A DNA stretch of 64,000 nucleotides from NCBI GenBank assembly GCA_020637235.1, contig JACJWG010000004.1, forward strand, positions 62,001 to 126,000. The letters run 5' to 3'. Of this stretch, positions 51,811 to 60,691 are shown piece by piece. The DNA is from Acidimicrobiaceae bacterium (GTDB taxonomy: Bacteria; Actinomycetota; Acidimicrobiia; Acidimicrobiales; Ilumatobacteraceae). Position 1 is the stretch's first letter; each line of letters begins with the position of its first letter. Below the pieces are notes generated by a model. That model saw only the letters and a list, made by a program, of their open reading frames with translations. It did not search any database and was not told where the DNA came from. The translations under genes were made by a program, and so were the position numbers.

Positions 51811-52306
51811 GCACCGAGCGTTCGATTCGAGTCACCGTGAACGGTGTGGTGCGCACCGCGACGGTGCCGGTCCGCACGCTGTTGTCCGACCTCCTCCGGC
51901 ATTCGTTCGGTCTCACCGGCACCCACGTCGGTGCGAGCAGGGTGGTGTGCGGTGCCTGCACCGTGGTGCTCGACGGGCGTGCCGTACGCAGTTGCCTCGT
52001 GCTCGCGCCACAGGTCGACGGCGCCACGATCGAGACGATCGAAGGCGTGGCGAGCGGGAGCGCGCTCCACCCGGTGCAAGCGGCGATCCACGCCGCACAC
52101 GGCATGCAGTGCAGGTTCTGCACGCCGGGCATCGTCAGCGTCGCTCGTGGCAGCCAGACAGGCCGCGCCGGCGTGCGCTGGTGGAGGTCGCCCGTGACGA
52201 CGTGCTCGGCGGTCACCTGTGCCGCTGTACCGGCTACACGGGCTTGCGTGCCGCGGTCGACGCGGCCTGGGCGGAGCGGCGCATCGACGGGACGACGTCC
52301 CCGTGA
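51807..52306 (+). pseudogene. [2Fe-2S] subunit of a xanthine-dehydrogenase-like enzyme (CoxS type), damaged by indels
   Basis: The N-terminus is a ferredoxin-like CoxS domain. The first cluster motif should read G-C-E-x-G-V-C-G-A-C, but GASRVVCGAC is found, so the first Cys is lost. A missing T near 51932 and an extra G near 51943 restore the normal reading. The second-cluster CRFCTPG follows. The frame then breaks around 52135-52160. The remaining LCRCTGYTGLRAAVDAAW is in another frame and stops at 52304-52306, overlapping the large-subunit GTG as GTGA. Without repair the subunit cannot bind both clusters. Confidence 0.78.
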
Positions 52307-54609
52307 CCGCGCCGTGGGTGGGGCGGCGGATGCCGCGCGTGGAGGACGAGCGGCTGTTGCGCGGCCTCGGCCGCTACGTCGACGACCTCACGACCGCCGA
52401 CGCCGTACACGCCACCGTCGTGCGCAGTCCGGTCGCGCACGGGGTGCTCACCGACTTCCGTGTCGCCGAGGTGCCGGCCGGGTCGAGGGTGCTCGGCCCC
52501 GACGAACTGGCGGCGATGGCATCCGGCAGGTTCCCGATCCTGTGGTGGGTGGGCGACCAGCTCCAACGCCACACCCCGCTGGTGGACCGCCATCTCCGCT
52601 ACGTGGGCCAGCCGGTCGCGGTCGTCGTCGCGCCGTCGCGAGCCGAGGCCGAGGACGTCGCCGCGTCGATCGAGCTCGACATCGACACCCTGCCGGCCGT
52701 GGTCGACCCCGAGTCGGCGCTGGCACCGGGGGCGCCGCTGCTGTACCCCGAACTCGGCACCAACGCCATCTGCACGTTCGAGGTGGGCGACACCGCCGAG
52801 CACACCGACGCCGTGTTCGCCGCCGCCGACCACGTGCGCTCCACGCGCATCCGCATCGGCCGTGCGACCGGCCTGCCGATGGAGAACCGCGGCGTGCTGG
52901 CCGTGCCCGAGGCCGACGGCCGTCTCACCGTGCACACCTCCACCCAGGCGGTGCACGCCGTGCGCGACGTGCTGTGCGAGGTGACCGGCCTGCCGCACCA
53001 CCGCGTGCGGGTGGTGGCGCCCGACGTGGGCGGCGGCTTCGGGCTGAAGGACCACCTGTACGAGGACGAGGTGATGGTGGTGCTCGCCGCGCTCGCCACC
53101 GGATCGCCGGTGCACTGGACCGAGGACCGCACCGAGGCGATGCTCGCCACCACCCACGCTCGCGACGAGATGCACCACGTCGACGTGGCCTTCGACGACG
53201 ACGGCACGCTGCGCGGTCTGCGTGTGCGCGGGCTGCGCAACGCCGGCGGCCGGCTGTCGGTGTTCGGGGGCGGACCGATGTTCGTGTCGCACGGGATGAG
53301 CCCGGGCCAGTACCGGTGGGACGCCGTGCGCGGCGAGGCGCGAGTCGTGGCGACCACCACGATGTCCACCGGCGCGTACCGTGGATTCGGTCAGACACAG
53401 GCGGCGATGATCCGCGAGCGGGCCGTCGAGCTCGTGGCGGAGGCACTCGGTCGCCATCCGGCCGAGCTGCGCGAGCAGAACATGATCGAACCGCACGAGC
53501 AGCCGTACACGTCGCGGACGTTCGTCACCTACGACAACGGCGACTACCGGCTGGCGGTGCGGCGGGCACGAGCGCTGATCGAGGCCGGGCCGCCCGCACC
53601 CGACGACGGCCGCCGGCGGGCGATCGGCTACTGCAGCTACGTGCAGCTCGCCGGGATCGGACCGTCGAAGGGCAACGAGGCGATCGGCGTGCGCATCGGC
53701 GGCTTCGAGACGAGCGACATCTGCATGACGCCCGACGGCAGCGTGGTGGTGGCGACGGGCGTGTCACCGCACGGCCAGGGACACCAGACCACCTTCGCGC
53801 AGCTGGTGGCCGACGAGCTCGGCATCGACCCGGGTCGTGTGCGGCTGCACTGGGGCGACACCGACTCGACGCCGTACTCGGCCTACGGCACCGCAGCGTC
53901 CCGCTCGATCGCCGTCGGGGGCGGCGCCGCCGTGAGCGCCGGCCGGCGCATCGCCGCCAAGCTCCGCTCGATCGCCGCCCATCTGCTGGAAGCCAGCCCC
54001 GACGACATCGTGCTGCGCGACGGCCGGGCCACGGTGGCCGGTACGCAGGTGTCGGTGTCGATCGACGAGGTGGCCCACCGAGCATGGCTCGGCATGGGCC
54101 TGCCTGACGGCGAGACGCCGGGCCTGCACGAACGGGTGCTCTACGACCCGCCGAGTGCCACCTTCTCCTACGCCACGCACGCCTGCCGCGTGGCGGTCGA
54201 CCCCGACACCGGCCAGGTGGAGGTGGAGGACTACGTGGTCGTGAACGACTGTGGCACGATCGTGAACCCGACCATCGTCGAGGGCCAGATCCACGGTGGT
54301 GTGGCCCAGGGCCTCGGCGCGGCGCTGATGGAGCACGTGGTGTACGACGACGAGGGACAGCTGCGCAGCGCGACGCTGCTCGACTACCACGTGCCCGTGA
54401 CGGCCACCATGCCCGACGTGCGGATCGAGAACCTCGAGATCCCCTCGCCGCACACACCCGGGGGCATGAAGGGCATGGGCGAGGGCGGCACCAACGGCGC
54501 GTTCGCATGTGTCGTCAACGCCGTGCTGGCCGCCGTGCCCGAGCTGCGCGACGCACCGCTCGTCACGCCGCTCACCCCGGCTCGAGTGTGGGCGGCGATC
54601 CACCGGTGA
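52303..54609 (+). CDS. Molybdenum-cofactor (large) subunit of a xanthine-dehydrogenase-like hydroxylase
   Basis: The 768-residue catalytic subunit is uninterrupted. It shows LLRGLGRYVDDL at the start, the molybdopterin-contact VVAPDVGGGFGLKDHLYEDEV, GAYRGFGQTQ at the active-site loop (not the A-Y-x-C-S-F-R of CO dehydrogenase), SPHGQGHQTTFAQLVADELG, and the catalytic Glu in GGMKGMGEGGTNGA. It hydroxylates a heterocycle or aldehyde; purine is inferred from the guanine and adenosine deaminase neighbours. It is coupled by GTGA overlaps to the Fe-S subunit upstream and the guanine deaminase downstream. Confidence 0.9.
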   Translation: MTAPWVGRRMPRVEDERLLRGLGRYVDDLTTADAVHATVVRSPVAHGVLTDFRVAEVPAGSRVLGPDELAAMASGRFPILWWVGDQLQRHTPLVDRHLRYVGQPVAVVVAPSRAEAEDVAASIELDIDTLPAVVDPESALAPGAPLLYPELGTNAICTFEVGDTAEHTDAVFAAADHVRSTRIRIGRATGLPMENRGVLAVPEADGRLTVHTSTQAVHAVRDVLCEVTGLPHHRVRVVAPDVGGGFGLKDHLYEDEVMVVLAALATGSPVHWTEDRTEAMLATTHARDEMHHVDVAFDDDGTLRGLRVRGLRNAGGRLSVFGGGPMFVSHGMSPGQYRWDAVRGEARVVATTTMSTGAYRGFGQTQAAMIRERAVELVAEALGRHPAELREQNMIEPHEQPYTSRTFVTYDNGDYRLAVRRARALIEAGPPAPDDGRRRAIGYCSYVQLAGIGPSKGNEAIGVRIGGFETSDICMTPDGSVVVATGVSPHGQGHQTTFAQLVADELGIDPGRVRLHWGDTDSTPYSAYGTAASRSIAVGGGAAVSAGRRIAAKLRSIAAHLLEASPDDIVLRDGRATVAGTQVSVSIDEVAHRAWLGMGLPDGETPGLHERVLYDPPSATFSYATHACRVAVDPDTGQVEVEDYVVVNDCGTIVNPTIVEGQIHGGVAQGLGAALMEHVVYDDEGQLRSATLLDYHVPVTATMPDVRIENLEIPSPHTPGGMKGMGEGGTNGAFACVVNAVLAAVPELRDAPLVTPLTPARVWAAIHR

Positions 54610-55973
54610 CCGACACCGTCGCAGCGGCGCCCGGGATCGTCGTGGTCGGCACCGTCCTGCAGGCGCCGACGCCCGACGCCCTCGACGTGCGGCGCGACGT
54701 CGCCGTGGTGGTCGACACCACCGGCCGTATCACGGCGATCCACCCCGCGTCCTCGCCCGAAGCAGCGCAGGCCGTGGCCGCCGCGGCCCGGGTGGTGCGG
54801 CTCGGCACCGACGAACGGCTGCTGCCCGGTCTGGTGGATCTGCACGTGCACGCGCCCCAGTGGCCGCAGCTCGGCACCGGTCTCGACCTGCCGCTCGAGC
54901 GCTGGCTGTTCGAGTACACCTTTCCCCTGGAAGCCCGCTACGCCGATGCCGGGTTCGCCACGTCGGTGTGGGACCACATGGTGCCGGCACTGCTGGCGCA
55001 CGGCACGACGACGGCCGTGTACTTCGTCAGCATCCACGAGGACGCCACCGTTGCGCTCGCCGAGGCGTGCGTGCGCCACGGCCAGCGCGGGTACGTCGGG
55101 CGAGTGGCCATGGACCATCCGGACGGCACGCCCGAGTGGTACCGCGACGTGTCGGCCGAGGCCGGCGTCGCGTCGTCGGCGCGATCGGTCGACCTCGTCC
55201 GCTCGCTCCGCAGCCCGCTGGTGCAGCCGGTGATCACCCCGCGCTTCGTGCCTGCGTGCACCGACGACCTGCTCACCGGACTCGGGGAGCTGGCGGCCGC
55301 CACGGGCGCGCTCGTGCAGACGCACTGCTCGGAGAGCGATTGGCAGCACGGGGAGGTGCTCCACCGGTTCGGACGCCGCGACGCCGACGTGCTGCACGGC
55401 TTCGGGCTGCTGCGGCCCGGCACCGTGCTCGCACACGGCAACCACCTCGACGCCGGCGACTTCGCACTCCTCGTCGCCACCGAGGCCGGTGTGGCGCACT
55501 GCCCGCTGTCGAACAGCTACTTCGCGAACGCCGTGTTCCCGGTGGCGCGGGCCCTGGCGGACGGGGTGCGCATCGGGCTCGGCAGCGACGTGGCCGGTGG
55601 CTCGCAACCCGGTCTGCTGCCCCAGTGCCAGCACGCCGTCACGGTGTCGCGCATGTTGGACGACGGCGTCGACGCCCGCATCGACGCGACGCGTCGTGGC
55701 GTGCGTGGCTCGCGTGTCGACGTGGCGGCTGCGTTGCATCTCGCCACGGCCGGCGGTGCGAACGTGCTCGGTGCCGATGTCGGCGTGATCGCTCCGGGGT
55801 GTTGGTTCGACGCGATCGTCGTCCAGCTCGGCCGTCCCGGCTCCCCGCTGCGTCGCTGGGACGATCTCGACGACGAGGTACGCATCGCCGAGAAGATCGT
55901 GCGCCTGGCCACGCCCGCCGACATCGCCCAGGTGTGGGTGGCCGGCCACCTGGTGGCCGGCACCACGACGTAG
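54606..55973 (+). CDS. guaD: Guanine deaminase
   Basis: This 455-residue amidohydrolase converts guanine to xanthine. It has PGLVDLHVHAPQWPQLGTGL (H-x-H with the guanine-deaminase-typical APQ), FEYTFPLEARYADAGF, LVQTHCSESDWQH (His), LAHGNHLDAGDF (His), GVAHCPLSNSYFA and GLGSDVAGGSQP (Asp). The GTG start overlaps the molybdenum-subunit stop as GTGA, so the enzyme that makes xanthine is translated with a putative xanthine-oxidising enzyme. Confidence 0.88.
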   Translation: MTDTVAAAPGIVVVGTVLQAPTPDALDVRRDVAVVVDTTGRITAIHPASSPEAAQAVAAAARVVRLGTDERLLPGLVDLHVHAPQWPQLGTGLDLPLERWLFEYTFPLEARYADAGFATSVWDHMVPALLAHGTTTAVYFVSIHEDATVALAEACVRHGQRGYVGRVAMDHPDGTPEWYRDVSAEAGVASSARSVDLVRSLRSPLVQPVITPRFVPACTDDLLTGLGELAAATGALVQTHCSESDWQHGEVLHRFGRRDADVLHGFGLLRPGTVLAHGNHLDAGDFALLVATEAGVAHCPLSNSYFANAVFPVARALADGVRIGLGSDVAGGSQPGLLPQCQHAVTVSRMLDDGVDARIDATRRGVRGSRVDVAAALHLATAGGANVLGADVGVIAPGCWFDAIVVQLGRPGSPLRRWDDLDDEVRIAEKIVRLATPADIAQVWVAGHLVAGTTT

Positions 55974-55998
55974 CCCGCTCGCCGGGTGGACGGGCTCC

Positions 55999-57045
55999 TC
56001 AGCGGCGGGCTGGCAGGCCGTGTTCGGCGCGGAGCGCAGCGAACTCCGCCACGAATCGGGAGCGCAGTGCCGCCTTGCCGTCGTCGGGCAGCCACGACGC
56101 CTCGATCCCGTCGAGGCTGATCTGCTCCATCTCCTCGAGCGGGTAGCCGTAGGCAGCCGCCACGGCCACGTACTCGTCGGCGAGGTCGGCACGCATCATG
56201 CCCGGGTCGTCGGAGTTGACGGTGGCGAGCACGCCGCGTCGGCGCTGCTCGGCCAGCGGGTGCGACGCCACGTCGGGCACCACGTTCGCGATCACGACGT
56301 TCGAGGTCGGACACACCGTCAGCGGGATCCGACGGTCGACGATCTCGGCGGTCAGCTCGGGGTCGTCGAGCAGCCGGAAGCCGTGGTCCACGCGCTCGCA
56401 CCCGAGTTCGTGCACGGCCGCGGCGATGTTGTCGGCCGGCCCGTCCTCCCCGGCGTGGATCGTTCGGTGCAGTCCTTCGTGTGCTGCCGCAGCGAACGCG
56501 GCGGCGAAGGCGCGGTGGTCGATGCCGCGCTCCACCGAGTCGGCGCCGATGCCGAGCAGCAGGTCGCGATCGAGTCGGGCTGCCACGTCGACCATCTCGA
56601 GCGCATGTGCGGGCCCGGTGGGCTTGTCGAAGTCGAGGATCAGGCGACACTCGATGTCGAGGTCGTGATTCGCATCGCGTACTCCCGCGCTCACGCCCTC
56701 CCACACGGTCTGAACGGGAACCCCGAGGCGGATCACGAAGCCCGGTGAGAAGAACATCTCGCGGTAGCGCACCCCGGCCGCCACACCGTCCTCGCACGCC
56801 TCGTACGCGATGCGGTGGAAGTCGTCGGCCGTCCGCAGGCTCGCGCAGATGACGTCGTAGATCGACAGGAACTGGTTGAGGTCGGTGAACGCGAACAGCT
56901 CGTCGGGATCGACCGAGGGCAACGAGACGCCGTGCCGTGCCGCGAGCTCGAGGATCGTGGTGGCGCGCGCGGCGCCCTCGACGTGGCAGTGCAGCTCCAC
57001 CTTCGGCAGGCGTCGCAGGTGGGATTCGGTGGCAGGGGTGGTCAC
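55999..57045 (-). CDS. add: Adenosine deaminase
   Basis: This 348-residue enzyme converts adenosine to inosine. It shows LPKVELHCHVEGAARATTI (H-x-H), the purine-contact FFSPG region, TIHAGEDGPADNIAAAV (H-A-G-E), ERVDHGFRL (His) and VNSDDPGMM (the S/T-DDP catalytic Asp pair). The start is GTG at 57045. It lies 29 bp after the second permease in the same direction and is probably the last gene of the nucleoside-uptake operon, deaminating imported adenosine. Confidence 0.92.
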   Translation of the reverse strand: MTTPATESHLRRLPKVELHCHVEGAARATTILELAARHGVSLPSVDPDELFAFTDLNQFLSIYDVICASLRTADDFHRIAYEACEDGVAAGVRYREMFFSPGFVIRLGVPVQTVWEGVSAGVRDANHDLDIECRLILDFDKPTGPAHALEMVDVAARLDRDLLLGIGADSVERGIDHRAFAAAFAAAAHEGLHRTIHAGEDGPADNIAAAVHELGCERVDHGFRLLDDPELTAEIVDRRIPLTVCPTSNVVIANVVPDVASHPLAEQRRRGVLATVNSDDPGMMRADLADEYVAVAAAYGYPLEEMEQISLDGIEASWLPDDGKAALRSRFVAEFAALRAEHGLPARR

Positions 57046-57074
57046 GATGTCCGGCTCCAGGTGCGGGCAGTGGG

Positions 57075-58064
57075 TCAGCGTTCTTCGCGGAAGTACGGCA
57101 GTGCGAGGGCGGCGGGTGCGTCGGTGGCCCGCGACCTGCGCCCGAGACGGGCTGCCCCGGCCGGGACCAGGATCACCAGCAGCGTCACCAGGTACGGCAG
57201 CATCGACAGCAGGAACCCCATGTCGCCGGCCGACATGAACGGCAGGTCCCAGCTGCGTGCCTTGGCGGTGGTCTCGAACGAGATCATCGCCCCGAACAGC
57301 AGCGCGCCGGCGACCACCCGGAACGGTCGCCACGCCGCGAAGATCACGACGGCGAGCGACACCCAACCACGACCGCGAGCGATGTCGGGCGACCACGTCG
57401 GGGTGATCGTCAGCACCATGTACGCACCGGCGGCACCACTGATCGCCGAGCCGAGCACCGTGTACGCGAACCGGATGCCCGTCACGCTCGCACCCACGGC
57501 GTCGGCCGCGGCCGGACTCTCGCCGACGGCCCGGACGGTCATGCCGTGACGGGTGCGGAACAACACGAACCACAGCACTGCCGGCAGGACGAGGTATGCG
57601 AGATAGGTGATCGGGTCGTGGGCGAGCAACGCCTCGAGCACGTCGTTGCTCGTGAACGCGCCGCCGGGGTCGATGTCGGTGAACAGCGACGTGGTCGGGA
57701 TCGGTGTGCCATTGCGGTTGGTGCCGAGCTGATTGGCCAGCCCCACCCCACCGAGCGCGAGGGCGAGGCCGAGCAGCACCTGGTTGGCGCGCACCACCAC
57801 CGTGCCGACGGCGAACAGGCTGCCCATCACGGCCGCGCCGCACATCCCCACGAGCAACGCCAGCCACGAGCTCTCCACCCCCCACGACTGCACCGAGATC
57901 ACGGCGAACACCGCCCCGACACCGATCAGGCCCTCCTGCCCGAGGTTGAGCACCCCCACCCGTTCGTTCAGCAGCACACCGGTCGCACACAACACGATCA
58001 CGGTCGACGCGGGGATCGCGGACGCGAGGATGCTCAAGAACGCGTGCTCGATCAGCGCGAACAT
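57075..58064 (-). CDS. Nucleoside ABC transporter permease (second)
   Basis: This roughly 329-residue branched-chain-amino-acid/simple-sugar-type permease is the one usually paired with BMP family binding proteins. It has GVLNLGQEGLIGVGAVFAVI and the conserved VRAVGESPAAADAVGASV cytoplasmic loop that contacts the ATPase, with about nine hydrophobic segments. The ATG at 58064 overlaps the upstream permease stop (TGATG), with GTG 58067 as an alternative. It likely imports purine nucleosides with the four neighbouring operon members. Confidence 0.9.
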   Translation of the reverse strand: MFALIEHAFLSILASAIPASTVIVLCATGVLLNERVGVLNLGQEGLIGVGAVFAVISVQSWGVESSWLALLVGMCGAAVMGSLFAVGTVVVRANQVLLGLALALGGVGLANQLGTNRNGTPIPTTSLFTDIDPGGAFTSNDVLEALLAHDPITYLAYLVLPAVLWFVLFRTRHGMTVRAVGESPAAADAVGASVTGIRFAYTVLGSAISGAAGAYMVLTITPTWSPDIARGRGWVSLAVVIFAAWRPFRVVAGALLFGAMISFETTAKARSWDLPFMSAGDMGFLLSMLPYLVTLLVILVPAGAARLGRRSRATDAPAALALPYFREER

Positions 58065-59158
58065 CACGGTGCGACCGCCTCGATCGACGGCGAGGTGTCG
58101 GGAGCGACGACCCGCACCAGGCGATATCGGGCGGCCACCTCGCCGACGGCGACGCCGACGAGCACGAGCCCGTAGATGCCGAAGATGATGTACACCGACA
58201 GGCCCTTCGTCTGCAGCGCGATGCCTGCGTAGAACATCGCCGAGATGAACAGGCCGGCCACGATCACGCCGGGGAACGACGCGCCTGCGAGCGCCGCGAC
58301 GATGAAGCCCGACAGGCCGTAGCTGCGTGAGAAGCCGCCACCGTTCAGCGCCTGTGCCCCGGGCGCACCGGTGAGCTGCAGGAACCCGCCGAGTCCGGCG
58401 ATCGCGCCCGACACCAGCATCACGACGATGATCCGTCGCGGCACGTCGATGCCGGCGAACGCCGCCGCACGCGGGTTGCCGCCGATCGTGTCGATCTCGT
58501 AGCCCACCTTGGTCGAGCGGAACACCGCCCACAGCACAACGGCCAACAGCAGCGGCACGAAGAAGCCGATGCTGACGGAGTCGAATCCCGGGATGCGGGG
58601 GAGCGTCACCGGCACCGGGCGGGTGGACTGGGTGACCTGCGAGGCACGGTCGCGCCAGAAGCCGAGCGACGCCCACACGACCAGCTGGACGGCGACGAAG
58701 TTGAGCAGCAGGGTGGTGATGATCTCGTTGACGCCCCAGTGCGCCCGGCCCGCCGCCGGCACCACGATCCACAGCGCGCCACCCACGATCGACCCGACGG
58801 CCATCATCACGAGGAGCAGCCAGCCGGGCGCCTCGACGTTGATGCCGAGACCGCATGCCATGAACGCGCCGGCGAGGAACTGTCCGTCGGAGCCGATGTT
58901 CCACACCTTCATCCGCAGCGAGAGCGCGACGCCGAGTGCGCACATCAGGATCGGCACCGATTGCACGGCGACGCCCTCGATGCCGCGCTTCGAACCGAAC
59001 ACCGCGTCGAGACTGTCGGTGAGCACCGTCACCGGGTTGCGGCCGGTGAGCACGAGCAGCAGCGCGGCGACGACGAGGCCGGTGACGGCGCCCAGCAGTC
59101 GCGACACGCCGGTGCGCCGGAGGTCGGTGTCGAGGCGACGTTCCAGACGTGGCGTCAT
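58064..59158 (-). CDS. Nucleoside ABC transporter permease (first)
   Basis: This 364-residue permease of the same class has VALSLRMKVWNIGSDGQFLAG, WGVNEIITTLLLNFVAVQL and the ATPase-contact loop YEIDTIGGNPRAAAFAGI. Family features include the long periplasmic loop near residues 175-200. The ATG overlaps the ATPase stop by four bases (ATGA). It forms the heterodimeric channel with the second permease. Confidence 0.9.
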   Translation of the reverse strand: MTPRLERRLDTDLRRTGVSRLLGAVTGLVVAALLLVLTGRNPVTVLTDSLDAVFGSKRGIEGVAVQSVPILMCALGVALSLRMKVWNIGSDGQFLAGAFMACGLGINVEAPGWLLLVMMAVGSIVGGALWIVVPAAGRAHWGVNEIITTLLLNFVAVQLVVWASLGFWRDRASQVTQSTRPVPVTLPRIPGFDSVSIGFFVPLLLAVVLWAVFRSTKVGYEIDTIGGNPRAAAFAGIDVPRRIIVVMLVSGAIAGLGGFLQLTGAPGAQALNGGGFSRSYGLSGFIVAALAGASFPGVIVAGLFISAMFYAGIALQTKGLSVYIIFGIYGLVLVGVAVGEVAARYRLVRVVAPDTSPSIEAVAP

Positions 59159-60684
59159 CCCGCCACCGCCTCGGTGCGTCCGCCCATCAGCAGGCCGATG
59201 TGCTCGCGATCGAACGACGCACGGTCGAACACGCCCATGATCCGCCCCTCGTACATCACGGCCACCCGATCGGCCACGACGAGCAGCTCGTCGAGATCGT
59301 CGGAGATCATGACGACCGCACAACCGGCGTCGCGACGTTCGACGATCGCCGATTGCACCTGCTTCGCTGCCAGCACGTCGAGACCGCGGGTGGGATGCGC
59401 GGCGACGAGCAGGCGGTCGGCGAGCAGCGACTCGCGCCGGGCGACGAGCCGCTGTTGGTTGCCGCCGGACATCTGCCCCGCCGGCATGTGCACCGATCGG
59501 GTCTGCACCCGCCCTGCCTCGACGATGCTCGTCGCGAACGCGAGGATCCGGTCGCGGCGGAGGAACTGCTTCGACGACAGCTCGTCGCTGCGGTAGTGCC
59601 GCAGGATCGCGTTGTCCTTCACCGGGGCCGACGCCACCATGCCCACCCCGATGCGGTCCTCGGGGATGTGCCCGACGCCGAGGTCGGCGATGCGCCGCGT
59701 GGACGCGGCCGACACGTCGACGCCATCGATCGTGATCGTGCCTGCCTCGGGTGACCGGAGCCCGGTGACGACCTCCGCCAGCTCGGTCTGGCCGTTGCCC
59801 GACACGCCTGCCACGCCGAGGATCTCGCCACCCCGCACCGAGAGGTCCACGTCGTGCAGCGCGACGACGCCTCGGCTGTTGCGCGAGGTGACGCCACGGA
59901 GCTCGAGCACCGTCTCGCCGGTGACCTCGCGGTGCTCGACCTCGATGCCCATCTCCTCACCGGTCATCAGCCGGGCGAGCTCGCGTGCGGTGGCGCCCGC
60001 CGCCTCGCGCGTGACGACGTGCCGGCCGCCACGGAGCACCGAGATGCGGTCGGACACCTGCAGCACCTCGTTCAGCTTGTGCGAGATGAACACCACGGTG
60101 CGTCCGCCGGCGACCAGCCGCCGCATCACGGCGAACAGCTCGTCGGCCTCGGTCGCGGCCAGGACGGCGGTCGGCTCGTCGAGGATCAGCACCCTGGCGC
60201 CACGGGCGAGCACGCGCAGGATCTCGACGCGCTGCTGTTCGCCGACGGAGAGTTGCCACACCTTCGCGGTCGGGTCGACCACCAGGCCGATGTCGTCCAT
60301 CATCCGCTGCGCGCTCGCGACCAGCGCCCGGGCGGAGACCACTCGCGGCGTGTCGGGCGAGCCGAGGTGCAGGTTCTCGGCCACCGTCATCGAGTTCACC
60401 AGCTTGAAGTGCTGGTGCACCATGCCGATGCCGGCCTCGATCGCCTGCGCCGGGCTCTGGAAGTGCCGCTCGCCGCCACCGACGATCACCTCGCCCGCGT
60501 CGGCGCGATACAGGCCGCACAGGATGTTCGACAGGGTGGTCTTGCCGGCGCCGTTCTCGCCGAGCAGGGCGTGCACCTCGCCCTCGGCGAGGTCGAGGCT
60601 CACGCCGTCGAGGGCCCGGACGCCACCGAAGGACTTGGTGACGTCGCGGACCTCGACGGCGAGTGGACGCAAGGTGGCAGACAC
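59155..60684 (-). CDS. Nucleoside/simple-sugar ABC transporter ATPase (double NBD)
   Basis: This 509-residue tandem ATPase has a complete N-terminal domain (LGENGAGKTT, LSVGEQQRVEILRVL, VLILDEPTAVLAATE). The C-terminal domain is degenerate at Walker A (VAGVSGNGQTELA) and after the signature (AGQMSGGNQQRLVARRESL, then LLVAAHPTRGLD). That asymmetry is normal for this family. It starts 7 bp after the BMP lipoprotein stop and energises uptake. Confidence 0.93.
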   Translation of the reverse strand: MSATLRPLAVEVRDVTKSFGGVRALDGVSLDLAEGEVHALLGENGAGKTTLSNILCGLYRADAGEVIVGGGERHFQSPAQAIEAGIGMVHQHFKLVNSMTVAENLHLGSPDTPRVVSARALVASAQRMMDDIGLVVDPTAKVWQLSVGEQQRVEILRVLARGARVLILDEPTAVLAATEADELFAVMRRLVAGGRTVVFISHKLNEVLQVSDRISVLRGGRHVVTREAAGATARELARLMTGEEMGIEVEHREVTGETVLELRGVTSRNSRGVVALHDVDLSVRGGEILGVAGVSGNGQTELAEVVTGLRSPEAGTITIDGVDVSAASTRRIADLGVGHIPEDRIGVGMVASAPVKDNAILRHYRSDELSSKQFLRRDRILAFATSIVEAGRVQTRSVHMPAGQMSGGNQQRLVARRESLLADRLLVAAHPTRGLDVLAAKQVQSAIVERRDAGCAVVMISDDLDELLVVADRVAVMYEGRIMGVFDRASFDREHIGLLMGGRTEAVAG

Positions 60685-60691
60685 GGACCGA

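Noticed and set aside
51700..52170. Programmed ribosomal frameshifting in the CoxM/CoxS genes
   Set aside because: No slippery heptamer with downstream structure is seen, several indels are needed, and one is a compensated pair that removes a cluster cysteine. Damage or sequence error fits better.
59800..60180. Degenerate second nucleotide-binding domain of the nucleoside ABC ATPase as a defect
   Set aside because: The altered Walker A (VSGNGQTE) and post-signature region in the C-terminal half are normal for this double-domain ATPase family.
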